Below are positions 44,901 through 55,262 of a stretch of 64,000 bases of DNA, one piece after another (position 1 is the first letter of the stretch; the number at the start of each line of letters is the position of its first letter). A model generated the notes under the pieces. The model saw nothing but the letters and a program-made list of their open reading frames with translations, searched no databases and was not told the origin of the DNA. The stretch lies in NCBI GenBank assembly GCA_009829735.1, contig CM020618.1, positions 23,173,346 to 23,237,345 on the forward strand. Direction: 5' to 3'. The position numbers and the translations under genes are program-made. The stretch comes from Pyropia yezoensis. Lineage: Eukaryota > Rhodophyta > Bangiophyceae > Bangiales > Bangiaceae.

Positions 44901-45976
44901 TGCCCGTGACCGAGGAGGGCAACCAGTACCTCCTGGTCATCTGTGACCGCTTCACGAAACTTACGCGAGCGATCCCACTGGCAGAGATCACGGCCATGTC
45001 GGTCGTGTCAGCCTTCCTAGATCACTGGGTTGCCGCGTATGGCATCCCAGATAGTACACTATCGGACAATGGACCGCAATTTGCGTCTGTACTGTTTCAG
45101 GGAGTGCTGGATATGTTGGGGGTTAAGGCAAACTATGCCACCCCCTACCACCCACAAACTAATGGGCAGGTGGAGCGCTTCAACAAAACTATTGTTATGC
45201 AGCTGCGCCACTATGTGAGTGAGCACGTGAAGACGTGGGACCAATACATTTCTATCCTTACTACTGCCTACAATTCGCAGGTTCACTCATCTACAGGGGA
45301 AGTACCCCTCGCTTTTGTGACTCCCCGTCGCGTGCGGTCTATTGCCGTGCGGCGGTCGCTCCCAACTAGGAAGGATGGTGGCAGTACGCCTACTCCTACT
45401 GAGAGTAAGGCGGAGTTCGCCGCTGGGCTTGAAAACCTCATCCCTAAAGTCAGGGCTGAGATGGACAAAGCACAAAAGCGCTACAAGCGTACCTTTGACA
45501 AAAAGGTGCGCAATGCTAAGCATGTCCCCGAGCAGGGTGACTGGGTGCTGGTACACTCGCACACCCCAACTGGGGGTAAGCTGGTATTCCAGACGAAGGG
45601 ACCGTACCAGGTCCTTCGTACTGATGGGCGGCGCTTCACCATCGAAAGTGACGATGGGGTCCGCACAGTGAACGGACAGGACGTGGTCAAAGTTGCACCA
45701 CCGCCTGCAGGCGACCCAGCTTGGGCGCGTGCTTTGGAAGCGTGGCGCCTCCCCTCACTGCCTGCGGCCAAACAGGGCCCACAGGAGTACGTGTTCGATA
45801 AGTTCATCGACCACGGATGGGATAATGACACTGACCGCCTCATGTTGAGGGTGCGTTGGTTTGGCTACAAAGCCAAGGATGATACGTGGGAGTATGTGGA
45901 GGACCTTCCCGCTGAGAAGGTCCGGGCGTACTGTGGCCGGAATGAGATAGACCCTAACAGCCCTCCCTCAACGTGA
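41993..45976 (+). pseudogene. pol: pol polyprotein, element B, with one in-frame TAG
   Basis: Starts at the ATG overlapping the gag stop (ATGA). Protease LDTGSGASLI (about residue 80), RT FCIDYRKLN and YLDDIIVFS (about residue 525), then TAG at 43772-43774 just before the RT tether. The same frame resumes with SFLGMCNVYRRF, RNase H (LDVDASYDQLGC), the integrase zinc domain (GHLGSSK ... CTSCAQNR), DDE core (MDILGPLP, LSDNGPQF, HPQTNGQVERFN), GPY-like region (KGPYQVLR) and a chromodomain-like end (LRVRWFGYKAKDDTWEYVED). It stops at TGA 45974-45976. All catalytic motifs are present, and the single TAG is the only break seen. Confidence 0.92.
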
Positions 45977-46087
45977 GGGAAGGCCGAACAACAGTGCCAA
46001 GAGAGTGCTTCAAGTCGAAGTGGTACGCAGAGTGGCTTTTAACTACAGCCCTAACCCTCACACTCTCACAACAAAGGCAGCTACCAA

Positions 46088-48031
46088 CTAGGCACGCATG
46101 CTAGACTCTCCCACTCCACGGCCCTCGCCCTCACGTGGAGGCGAGCGGCGAGACCCACGCCGATAACGGTCTCCACTTGTTGGAGGGGGCGGCGGCTCCA
46201 AGTCGGAACCGTCGCGCCCCTCACGGTCGCGCAAGTGGCGCCGACCGTGGCCACTCTTCTGCCTGGTCTTGCGCGCAAGTTCGCGACGCAGACGCTGGAC
46301 AGACTCCGTCTCCGACGGGGTAGAGGACTCCGAAGCGGAGTAAGACAACTCGTCTTCCGATACGGAAGGAGAGCGCCGCGAGTGTCGGCGACGACGGCGA
46401 GGAGGCGAGTATGCCCGGCTCGCGCGACGTTTGCCACGCCCAAGTGGGGCTGGCAGGGGCATAATAGCCCCAATGCGAGCCAACTCGGCTGTCATAAACT
46501 CCGCCACCGACTCGCAACTCGCGGTCGCCACTGCAGTACGAACGCGCTCCTCAAGTTGAGGAGTCTCGGAACTCTGTAGGGTTGCGGTCGACGCGGCCAA
46601 CCAGGAAATGGTGCGCACCAACGTGGTGATCATCATCTCTGAGGTTAGAGGCGTGGGCGGCAACACCAACTTGGGGTATACCGTCAGGAGGATGGCCCCC
46701 AAGTTGGGGGACACCGGGGTGGAAGACTCCACGGCCGCGCTGATCGGGATGTTCCCGTGAGGTTGGAAAGGAACAGGAGGAAGCGGAGGGGCCCGCCGAG
46801 GTGGCGGTACCCGGGTGTAACTGCGACCCCGACTTGGGGCCCCCGCAGTGGGTTGAGTCATATGGTCATCATAGGACGGCACGGCCATAACTATGGGCTT
46901 GTCCGGGGGTGGCGCAGTGTGGCGATCCACCCCCGGGGCATACGGGTAGTCCCCGATGCCCAACCCCTCTCGTAGGACCACACGGCCGTCGTGAAGTTCA
47001 CGAGCGACCCACACGAACTGGCGAAGTGCGCCATCGTCCTTGGGCCCACGAATGGGGCGGCGCAGCTTGTGCTCAATGCTCTCCCACTCGATAAACTTAT
47101 GGAGCCGGAGCATCTCCTCAAGTAGAGTGAGTTGTCCTGATGAGCACCCCTCAGCAACTAGCTGAGGGGTGAGCTGTTCCAAACCTTGGAGGAGCCGGAG
47201 GGGGAGATGCCAGAGCATCCCCCGCCGCTGAACACAGGACACCCAGGTCGACATGACCTCGAGGAGCCACTGGGTGGCCAACATGGCCCACACCAGGTGA
47301 TCAGGGGCAGCCGTCAACATGACGGAGCCGAAGTGGTCAAGCAACCGTGGCAACAACGCCGGGAACCCGTAGGGGACCTCAACTTGAGGCCACCACTCGG
47401 GCTTCTTCGGATAGTACTGCTCCTTACTGGCAGCAGACTGTTGAGGAAACTCAAGTTGAGCCGAGGTCACCAAGTAGGGTCCTCGCCGGAAGTCTTTCTC
47501 CATCCGCACATCAAAGTGATGAGTGTGCGGATCGGCCTCGTGGAGGTACGGTGGGCGAGTTGCCACAGCGTCCCACGTGAAGGTCGGCAAGTCGCCGGGA
47601 CCCGGGATAGTTCCCCCGCGGTCCACCATGGCCTTGGCACGCTGAACGTCCTCAACCTCCTCATCGTCCAGGAAGGCAAACTGGTCCGTCCTGAAGCCGG
47701 CAGGGAACCCGACCCTACGGGGATACTTCTCCCGTAGGCGGTCCCATACCCGGCCCATCGCTGCGCCAAGTCGGCCACAGCGAAGAACAGTCAGCCCCTC
47801 CTCATAGAGAGGCCAAGCGGGGTAAAACCACCGCCCCAAGGCCTCACGCGGGACAACTTGTCCCGCCTCCGGGGGAGACCCCGCCGTCAACCCAAAGCCG
47901 GGTGACGCGGGAGTCCCGTCCCCCGGAGCCATCGCGGAGCCCCCGCCGGAAGTCCCGGCGGGTGCTGCCCCGTAGGAGGTGTCCTCCATGCGCTCGTCAA
48001 GAGAGTCCGTCTCCACTCCCGGAGTCGCCAT
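46088..48031 (-). CDS. antisense accessory ORF of element B, 647 aa, unknown function
   Basis: Starts at ATG 48031 (MATPGVETD), chosen because its short acidic N-terminus resembles the element A protein; the frame is open up to 48202. No internal stop. Residues 60-320 look folded, and the core at about 229-320 shares with the element A ORF: FGSV, then SCVQRRGMLWHLP, then LLEEMLRLHKFIEW. An earlier weaker match covers PYL...FRRGPYL. The C-terminal 100 residues are Arg/Ser-rich (RRRRRHSRRSPSVSEDELS), like a nucleic-acid-binding or nuclear-targeting tail, which the A protein lacks. Pol ends only 111 bp away on the other strand. No known domain recognised. Confidence 0.7.
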   Translation of the reverse strand: MATPGVETDSLDERMEDTSYGAAPAGTSGGGSAMAPGDGTPASPGFGLTAGSPPEAGQVVPREALGRWFYPAWPLYEEGLTVLRCGRLGAAMGRVWDRLREKYPRRVGFPAGFRTDQFAFLDDEEVEDVQRAKAMVDRGGTIPGPGDLPTFTWDAVATRPPYLHEADPHTHHFDVRMEKDFRRGPYLVTSAQLEFPQQSAASKEQYYPKKPEWWPQVEVPYGFPALLPRLLDHFGSVMLTAAPDHLVWAMLATQWLLEVMSTWVSCVQRRGMLWHLPLRLLQGLEQLTPQLVAEGCSSGQLTLLEEMLRLHKFIEWESIEHKLRRPIRGPKDDGALRQFVWVARELHDGRVVLREGLGIGDYPYAPGVDRHTAPPPDKPIVMAVPSYDDHMTQPTAGAPSRGRSYTRVPPPRRAPPLPPVPFQPHGNIPISAAVESSTPVSPNLGAILLTVYPKLVLPPTPLTSEMMITTLVRTISWLAASTATLQSSETPQLEERVRTAVATASCESVAEFMTAELARIGAIMPLPAPLGRGKRRASRAYSPPRRRRRHSRRSPSVSEDELSYSASESSTPSETESVQRLRRELARKTRQKSGHGRRHLRDREGRDGSDLEPPPPPTSGDRYRRGSRRSPPREGEGRGVGESSMRA

Positions 48032-48369
48032 GGCTCTCCCCAAGTTGGGGAGAGACGCTCTGGCTATCGCAGCACGAGACCCGCCTCGAGTTGAGGGGGA
48101 CTCGGATCGTGGGTATACGGGTGGCCTCCCCAGCGTGGGGCGGCCCAGTGGAAGGTGAAGGGGAGGTGGTGGTGATGGTGAAGTGTGAACTGAGGAGAGC
48201 AAGCTGCCGAGTGGGCAAGCTTGAGGAGAGGGGCGGTCAACGTGACCGCCTCCACATCCGTGTTACGTACTCGATGGGGGACAGCAAGTCGCGCCCCCAA
48301 CGCCGAGACGTGCGTTTACGCACCCCCTCACAGGGCCGACCGGGTCGGTCGGAACTGAGGAGAGGGGAG
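48032..48369. other. leader of the antisense ORF and polypurine tract, element B
   Basis: Upstream region of the antisense ORF; it ends with a purine-rich tract (GAGGAGAGGGGAG, about 48357-48369) immediately before the 3' LTR. Confidence 0.6.
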
Positions 48370-48838
48370 TGTGGCAGTATTGACCCCCAGGTAGGGGGGC
48401 AACACGTGCCATGCAAGGGGCGGCAGGCCACTAGCCTGATCCGTTCCTCCCCCTGCATTTGGGTCCATATTCCCTAAGTTTGGGATAGTTAGCTTAGTAG
48501 TAAATCCAACTTGGATTTGAGGGTTTTCTGCATTTATCGTCTTGAATTTTCGTGTGGCCCGGTGGGCAGGTGCTGGGGTGGGAGATTCTGAGTGGCGAGA
48601 TTCTGAGTGGACCCTGGGGGGATAAGGGGAGGGACAGCGGGGCTTGGCCCTGCGTCCCCGTCCCGACCAAGAAACTGTTGGACCACACACCATCCTCTTG
48701 TTTGTCCGTGGGGGGTTTGCCCCACAACAGGGACAGAGAGTGTGCGACTTGTACTTCTTCCGGTTCCCCCGACACGGGAGGCAGCCCTAGCACACCGCCC
48801 CAACTTGGGTGCCGTGTGTGCTAGTGGTTTTTGCCACA
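48370..48838 (+). repeat. 3' LTR of element B (469 bp)
   Basis: TGTGGCA ... TGCCACA; about four substitutions relative to the 5' LTR, three of them C/T differences. Followed by CTCCG. Confidence 0.95.
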
Positions 48839-48843
48839 CTCCG

Positions 48844-50090
48844 CGCACTCGGCCGGATTGCTCTGCCGCCGTTGCAGGGGGCGGCGCCGCGGGGCGGCCG
48901 CGGTGGCGATGCTGCCGCCTTCGCACTGAATGCCCTCGCCGTTACCTGTCGTCGCCTTTGTCAAGGGCGGATGGGGGAGGGGAGCGCCAGATCGACAGAT
49001 GGGATGATGGCGTCGTGCTTTGACGCAACAGACGGCCCCGTAGCCGACTCCGTCGCCGCGTCCGCCTCCACAGCCACCGCTGCCGCCACGCCGCCACGCA
49101 GTGCCAGCTGGAGCGCGACTTGAAGCCTGAGCTGGCGATCGGGGCCGGTACCGCGTCGGCGGCGTCGGCCGTGGACCGGTTCTTGCGGACAATAACCCGG
49201 TTTTTATGCTGGTTAGTTGGCCCAGAAATACGCATTGCTGGCCAGGAAACGCCCAGGAAACCCTCTCAATGAGGCAACGAATCGATCACGAAATGCCCTA
49301 TGATAGAGTGCACCAAAGCAGAGAACATGACGTATTCCGTTCTGGGGAGCATCTCTGGTGTAAGAATGCGGCAATGATGTCACAGTCCAGCACTGACGGT
49401 TCGGTTGCACAGAACGTCCCGAGTGCGCTCCCGAGAAACGCCCCGCCTTGATGCCAGGCTGTCCGAACGCGGCGGGATGCGCATATGTAGATCCGACACC
49501 CGGGCGCTCCGGGCTCGGGCATTCCTCAGGTTCAGATCCGGCGAGATGTTGCAGGCGAAGCGGTAGGAGTATCCAGCATGCGTCAGGTTGAGGGCAGATC
49601 AATGGACAGGATGACTTGTAAGCACCTCTCTTCGTCATGGACTTCACTTAGATGAGACTAGTACGGTTGGACTTCATCTTATTGTCCTTCCCAGAAAAAG
49701 TGGATGGTGAAGTGCATCCGACAGGTCCGTATCGTGACAGCGATCACTGACACATGAAGGTCAATTACGTCCAATTCGTTGTCATCAGACGCGGTCACAG
49801 TTCAGAGGTCCTGTCACTCTGAAGACGTGAATGCTGTCACATTCCCACGTTGAGAATTCATGGCCCCCAGCGGGCATCTCCACCGGTCGTCTGGGCGTGG
49901 CGTCGTCGCGCCCATCCCTTTCCCGCCCCTCGTCCCTGTCCGTCGCCACACCCATGCACGTCCCGCAGCGCTACACTGTGCCCCATCACGTCCCCCAGTT
50001 TCTAGTGCTGCGTGCTTGTGTACACAGCGTGCGACGTTCTATCATGGGTGCGTTCCCTACCCCACTCGAGATTGTGCACGTCTACCGGCA
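48844..50090. other. no recognisable gene; right flank of element B
   Basis: First 300 bp GC-rich (continuation of the pre-insertion locus), then more AT-balanced DNA. No domain or RNA gene seen. It would include the promoter of the gene starting at 50091. Confidence 0.45.
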
Positions 50091-51561
50091 ATGACGACGG
50101 CACGGTGCAGACAGTGTCGACCTGATGCGCCACGCGCGGCTCGTGTCCACCACGGTTTTTGACACGTTCTTTGTGAAGCGCTTCTGCATCCCCATGTGTC
50201 ATTTGTTTCGTCGCGTTTGTGTGGCGCTGTTTCTGTTCTGCGTTTTTTCCACAGGAGAGCCTACCACCGCCAGTGCGGCATCACCAGTCGCACCCCCCGC
50301 ACAGGCCGCGTACGGAAGCTGTGGGGCATGCAAGTACCGCAAAGAGTTTGCGTCCGGGTCCACCCACTACTTCAAGGACTGCTCCTTGGTCAAGGACAAC
50401 ATTCAGTGCTCCCATGGACTGGACAAGGACCACGCTTGGTACACAAGTACGCCGTGTACAAACGATCGGTGCTGGTGTGACAGAGCGTACGTTTTTTCAG
50501 TCACGTAGCTGCTTCACCTCTTCCTTCCGTCTCTTGGCGAGTTTCCATGTATGTTGATTGGCGCTTCGATCAATCGCTGACTCTATCCCATTTATCTCTT
50601 TGACGATGTCACTATTATCCCTCCTGGTCGTGTACCCCTGTGACTGCTGCTGCCCTGAACGTGTACTTTTTCAGGTGCCCAAAATGCACTGTGAAGGGAC
50701 ACCACCCCAACACAGTGGCTCTGGACACGCGGCTGTTCAAGCGAAAGATCACTGACAACGGCGTCACTTTCACCAAAAAGCCGCACATCAAGCTCTCTTC
50801 CCGCTTCCTGGTATGCAAAGCATCCAATGATGCTTTCTACGAGGCGGCCGCGCAGCGCGCCCTTGCCAGGTGTGCCGCCGAGGACGCCCAAAAGGAGGAG
50901 AAGGACCGACGCCGTCGAGGACTGGTGGCAAACCTGGTTGGGGCTCCAGCATCAAGAACGACGGTGATTAATACTCTACAGGAAATCGGCTCCGTGGCCA
51001 CTACCATGGCCCCCGAGAACCAGGCGGCGTCGCGGGAGCAAGCGCGCTGCGCAGATGGAGGCATGTCGGCTCTGGCCAGCGCGTGGGCTGGCGCTGTGAC
51101 GAGCACGACGGGGCGGCTGAGTGGCGTCGTCTCAGACGACGCCGCGTCGACAGCTCTAGCCCTCATCGGCGGCCGTCAAGCCGAGGCAGAGGCACAGACG
51201 GCCGCGCGTCTGCAGCGGTCTGCTCGGGCGCTTGAGGCCCCTACGGGCTCGTATCGGCTGTACGTCTTTCGACTTTCCTGGCTCCTCTTTTCCCTTCTTG
51301 TTGTGCTGCTTTTTCCCTTTTCCTGGCGCCCACCTGTCCCTTTACTCGTTTTTTACGCCATTGTAGTGCCTTGGGATGAACCAGCGTGGAATACTGACCT
51401 GGCCGTGCCCATTATATGCGCGCTGGTGTTGTGCATATTTTCTGTTTCTTTTTTCCCGCATTAGGGAGGCCCGTGCCGAGGACGAGATCACCGCGGGGGC
51501 TGGCGGCGGCTCCGGGATGCCGGGCTCGCATCGTCCGGCGGCCCTCTCGGGATCTGCTTGA
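50091..51561 (+). CDS. four-exon gene for a Cys-rich, multi-CxxC protein (322 aa predicted), unknown
   Basis: Model: exons 50091-50154, 50255-50486, 50675-51250 and 51465-51561. Introns have GT-AG ends (gtttttg...ccacag, gtacgt...tttcag, gtatcg...attag), phases agree at all three junctions, and the joined length is 323 codons including TGA. The N-terminal half is rich in paired cysteines: CRQC, CGACKYRKEF, an SLVKDNIQCSHGLDKDH stretch, and, formed across intron 2, CWCDRACPKCTVKGHH. Then comes VALDTRLFKRK and a charged helical region (QKEEKDRRRRG). Zinc binding is likely. The CPxC...ALD..LF pattern faintly recalls the Cys clusters before KDZ-type transposases, so a truncated transposase is an alternative to a host gene. 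The hydrophobic stretch near 51270-51350 belongs to intron 3, not to the protein. Confidence 0.65.
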
Positions 51562-52119
51562 GGCCCACCCCGAATGACCCCCACCGGGGTTGCAGCATCG
51601 CTGACCGAGTGGGTATTCGGAGATGAGGAGGGGGCAGAGCGAGAAGCGTTCAAGGTATTCGTACACGAGGCGGCCGCCGAGTATGGCATCCGTGGGTCCA
51701 CTCTCGGTGGGTCAGCTGACGTGGGTACCCTGGTGACCAACCTCTTTTCCCGTTTCCCCGACGGGGACAAGGCTCGAGGGTCCCACCGCGCAAGCTGCCG
51801 GGACTGGATTGCATCCGTCCGTAGGGAGCATTGATGCAAAGTAAAGTGCGTTGTTCTTTGCCAATAACACAGGACGGGATACTGCCACCAAGATCGGGAC
51901 CAAGAGGCGTAGGACAAGCAATAAACGCCGGCATCACGCCATATTGCCGTTGAACATGCGGGTGGTTCCCAGCAGAAGCGATACTGTGGCTGGGACCACT
52001 TCCAGACCGGCTTCTCAAAGTATGGCGGGTCGGAGACAAGACATTGAGCGCTGTGAAGAAAAAATGGGCATAGCTTCCCCTGCTCCTGTCTAAACCGGAA
52101 AATATGACCCCCCCCGCCG

Positions 52120-52156
<37 letters not shown>

Positions 52157-52692
52157 TGCTCTCTCTGTTGCAACCGTCCGTCACAATGAAAAGCGGGAGG
52201 ACCAAAGACGCAATCAGGCAGGGGTGGATGGGAGTCAAAAGGAACAAGGAGCACAGCCACTTGAGAAGAGCACAACGCAGAGCGAGAACGAGAGCGTCAT
52301 AGGATTGCTGGGAATGCAGAAAAGCGCTCACCACCGGTAACCCATAGAGCAAACTGAAAGAGCGCCGCTGCCGCAAGCAACAGAGAGAAGTATTCTCAGC
52401 GGCAGACAACCAGTTGGTGTGCAGAAAGGGGGTCCGGGTTGCCGGTGGGGCGAGGGAGGAATGAGCCGAGACGCACGGGAATGCACAAAGTATGGTCGTG
52501 GCAGCTGAAAGGAATAGAGCACAGCGACGGAGCTGGGCGACGCATCAACCGGAAAAATCCTATCAACCGCTCTCCACAGGCGGCCCAAGCAACCGCCGCT
52601 CTGCTCCCCCTCCCCCTACCGCCATGGCCCCCTGGATCCCAGTCCCCGTGCCAAACCCAAACTTACCCCATCCTCGACAGGGACGCCCGGCC
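51562..52692. other. intergenic, with a long poly-C tract
   Basis: A frame at 51574-51834 (starting MTPTGVAASLTEWVFGDEEG) is non-repetitive but matches nothing I know. The run of C at about 52120-52156 (about 37 bases) is preceded by short C blocks from 52107. The rest is unremarkable and lies downstream of the transposase gene. Confidence 0.5.
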
Positions 52693-53787
52693 TCAAAGCT
52701 GGGGATACGATCGAACAACTGGCAGGGGTGGGAAGATGCCGAACAGCGGTCCCCCGGGAGCATTCAGCTCCGGGATGTGGCGCAGGGTCTGACGCCGCGC
52801 CTCCCGGAAATGCCCTTGAATGGACGAAAGCGGGATGGAGGCGAAGGCCAGCACGTGCACCATTCGGTCAGGGAGGTCTGGATGACGAAAAGTGATGTCC
52901 CGTGCCTGGCGCTTGTAGTCGGCAAAAGTTGGCTCGATTGCCGAGAGGTCGGGGCTGTACGGAGGCAATCGCATTCTTCGCACGCCATTGATGGCAAGCA
53001 CATCGTCTGCCGCCTGCGTGTGCACAGCCGCATTGTCGTACAGTAAGATGCAATCGTCAGGCTGGCCGGCCCAGTCAGCGCCCGGCACAAAGGCGTTCAT
53101 GCGCCCAGCCAGACTCGTGCAGAAAGCGAACCAGTCGTCACCATTCTGAGCCGGCGGCACCTCGTGCACGGCGAGCTCCAGGATACCTCGGTTGTGCGAT
53201 ATCGCCACCGTGGATGAGTATCGCGCGCGAGCACGAGGGTCCGGTGCAAGAATCTCCAGCTTTCGGCCCACTGGGGCCCAGCCACGTGGACGCACCATGG
53301 CTGGCCCGGCGATGTGCGTCTCGTCTGCCACCACCACGCAGCGGTCAGGGACTTCGCGATAGCGAAGGCAGTGTTGCACAATCCGTGCCTCGCACCGCTC
53401 CGAAGCCAGCCGCTCCACTTTCTTCACGGAGAATCCAATCGCGTTCAGCATCCGAGACAAAGTTGATACACTGCATGGCCAGCTCGTGTCAAAGCCTGGG
53501 AGCTCAAGCAGACGAACGAAAATTGTCTTCATCTCATGCAGAAACATCTCGGGATGCAAGCGCACCAGACCCTCGAGCGCACGCAGAAACTCTGGGCGAA
53601 AGCGCGCGGCGTCCGCGTGCCGATTCTCCAACACCGGGTCCCGCCACGGTGACCCGTGGTGCTCGAAGTTCGACCACCACTCCTGGGCAGCAGCCAAACT
53701 GCAACCGCATTGATCGACGATGGATGCCCAGCTGCGTCCTTTCTGCCGGTTGCGAATTACCTGCCACCGCACAGCGAGGAGAAACAT
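52693..53787 (-). CDS. IS630/Tc1-mariner superfamily DDE transposase, intact (364 aa)
   Basis: Uninterrupted from ATG 53787. The N-terminus has a helix-turn-helix-like region (SWASIVDQCGCSLAAAQEWW), then a linker with a second HTH-like segment (SVSTLSRMLNAIGFSVKKVE). The DDE_3 catalytic domain has VVVADETHIAGP (first Asp), CILLYDNAAVHT (second Asp) and LPPYSPDLSAIEP (Glu). There are 33 residues between the second Asp and the Glu, so the signature is DD33E. 364 aa is normal for the superfamily. I could not find convincing terminal inverted repeats within about 500 bp, so it may be a stranded or domesticated copy, but the catalytic residues are all present. Confidence 0.88.
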   Translation of the reverse strand: MFLLAVRWQVIRNRQKGRSWASIVDQCGCSLAAAQEWWSNFEHHGSPWRDPVLENRHADAARFRPEFLRALEGLVRLHPEMFLHEMKTIFVRLLELPGFDTSWPCSVSTLSRMLNAIGFSVKKVERLASERCEARIVQHCLRYREVPDRCVVVADETHIAGPAMVRPRGWAPVGRKLEILAPDPRARARYSSTVAISHNRGILELAVHEVPPAQNGDDWFAFCTSLAGRMNAFVPGADWAGQPDDCILLYDNAAVHTQAADDVLAINGVRRMRLPPYSPDLSAIEPTFADYKRQARDITFRHPDLPDRMVHVLAFASIPLSSIQGHFREARRQTLRHIPELNAPGGPLFGIFPPLPVVRSYPQL

Positions 53788-55262
53788 GACAACTGGGGCG
53801 GCTCCGACTGGGTGTGATGTGGATTAAAGTGCGGTCGCGTCGCTGCGTGCGAAGTGCATCCACCCGAGAGAGACGCGGCCCTGCTAAAATCGAAGGAGAG
53901 AACAGCCTGCACAGACCGACGCTCCAGCCATCGAGAGACTAGCACGTCACGCGTGCGCCGGCGTCACAATATTCGCTAAATAGTATCGCGATCTTCGCAG
54001 GGAGCAGCGGCCACCGTGCAACGCCGACTACTCCCCGTCACAAATTTGGGATGCTTTGGCCTCTGCTTCCGCGATCAGCGCCGTCCCTCTCGTTTATTCT
54101 CTCGTCGGCGTCCCCCCTCCCTCTGCCCTCCCCGCCCACCTCCACACTCCCTCTCCACGCCACCCCCCGCTTCTTGTGCGCCCTCCCTCGTCCGCCACGC
54201 CATCGTCCGCCTCCGCCCCCAGGGCGCCGGGCCTGCGCGTCCACCCCTTCCCCTGCCGTTGACCCGGTCGCCCCCGCGGAATCATCTGTGGCGTCAGATC
54301 GCGCGGTGCCGCAGCGTGCGGCGGGTGCAGCGGCTGGCAGGGCCACAGATCTCCTTCGGCCGTGCACCGGCCCTGAGCCTCCGCGCCAGCCACTGGCGGA
54401 TGTGAAGGAGGGGGGTCGGGGTTGGTGGAAAGGGCGTGCGGTGGGGAGAGCGCGGGCCAAAGATTGTCCCCGCCTGCCTGGCTGTCGATTGATGCAAATG
54501 CCGCCCGCTCGGGCAGCCGATGCGGGCCCGGATCTCACGACAAGCGCCAACATCGGTCGCAGTCCGACGAAGAGCGCTCTCCACAAGAGCTCACGAAGTT
54601 TGCTGGGTCCAATGGTCAATTTGCGGGGTGCTGTTGCGGAAGACATGCCCACATCCAATCAGCGGCCGCAATGGCCCTCGCCGGCTCACCACCAAGTGCA
54701 TAGAGCTGATGTCTTGAGTGCCTGGCCGTCGGATGCAGGCCCGATCCGAGAACGAGTCCCCACTCTCGTGATGATACATCCCTCGAGCCAAGGTCAAGGC
54801 ACCCAGCTCCACCGTATCGCGACCGTTGCTTCAGGGGTCTGTCACAAGCCTTGCAAGCCAGCAAACCGTTTTATTGTGAGGCCCAATCATCGGCCGTAAC
54901 CGCCCGCACCGTTCTGGGAATGTTGTGATCTTGACCAACAATGATCGCAATGCGAGTCTGATGATGATCGAAGTCGATCAATTGAGGCAATTATTACGGA
55001 TACAGATGCCGTTGCTCCTGCGGACACATCCACTTTTTCTGCGAAGGACAATAGGACGTGTAGTATTGAGAAAGCGTTTCCCGAGAATTCAAGTACCTTT
55101 CCTGGCCATGATAACTTGGGCCGAGATTGCCACCCTGTCATTCATGGCATGTAAGTAGAGTTCCCACAAACGATTCCCCCAGGTGATTGCAAAAACTCTC
55201 ATGATGGGCGGAGGTGGTCGGGCGGTCTGGTCCCGCGAGACTGGGATTGCGATGGGGACGCA
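53788..55262. other. no recognisable gene
   Basis: 54016-54900 is GC-rich with open frames on both strands typical of composition bias; 54900-55262 has ordinary composition. No domain or RNA gene recognised. Confidence 0.45.

Larger units (their letters stand above)
39462..48838 (+). mobile_element. Ty3/gypsy element B, complete (9.4 kb), recent insertion
   Basis: Two 469-bp LTRs, primer site, gag, pol, antisense accessory ORF, polypurine tract, and 5-bp duplication CTCCG. The LTRs differ at only about four positions by eye (under 1%), making this the youngest datable insertion in the window. Even so, gag and pol each contain one in-frame TAG, while the antisense ORF is open. Confidence 0.95.

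Noticed and set aside
21364..45976. Possible reassignment of UAG (several in-frame TAG codons in transposon genes)
   Set aside because: The secreted-protein gene at 58330 ends with TAG in a natural position, and the interrupted frames all belong to transposons that also carry TGA or TAA interruptions; mutation is simpler.
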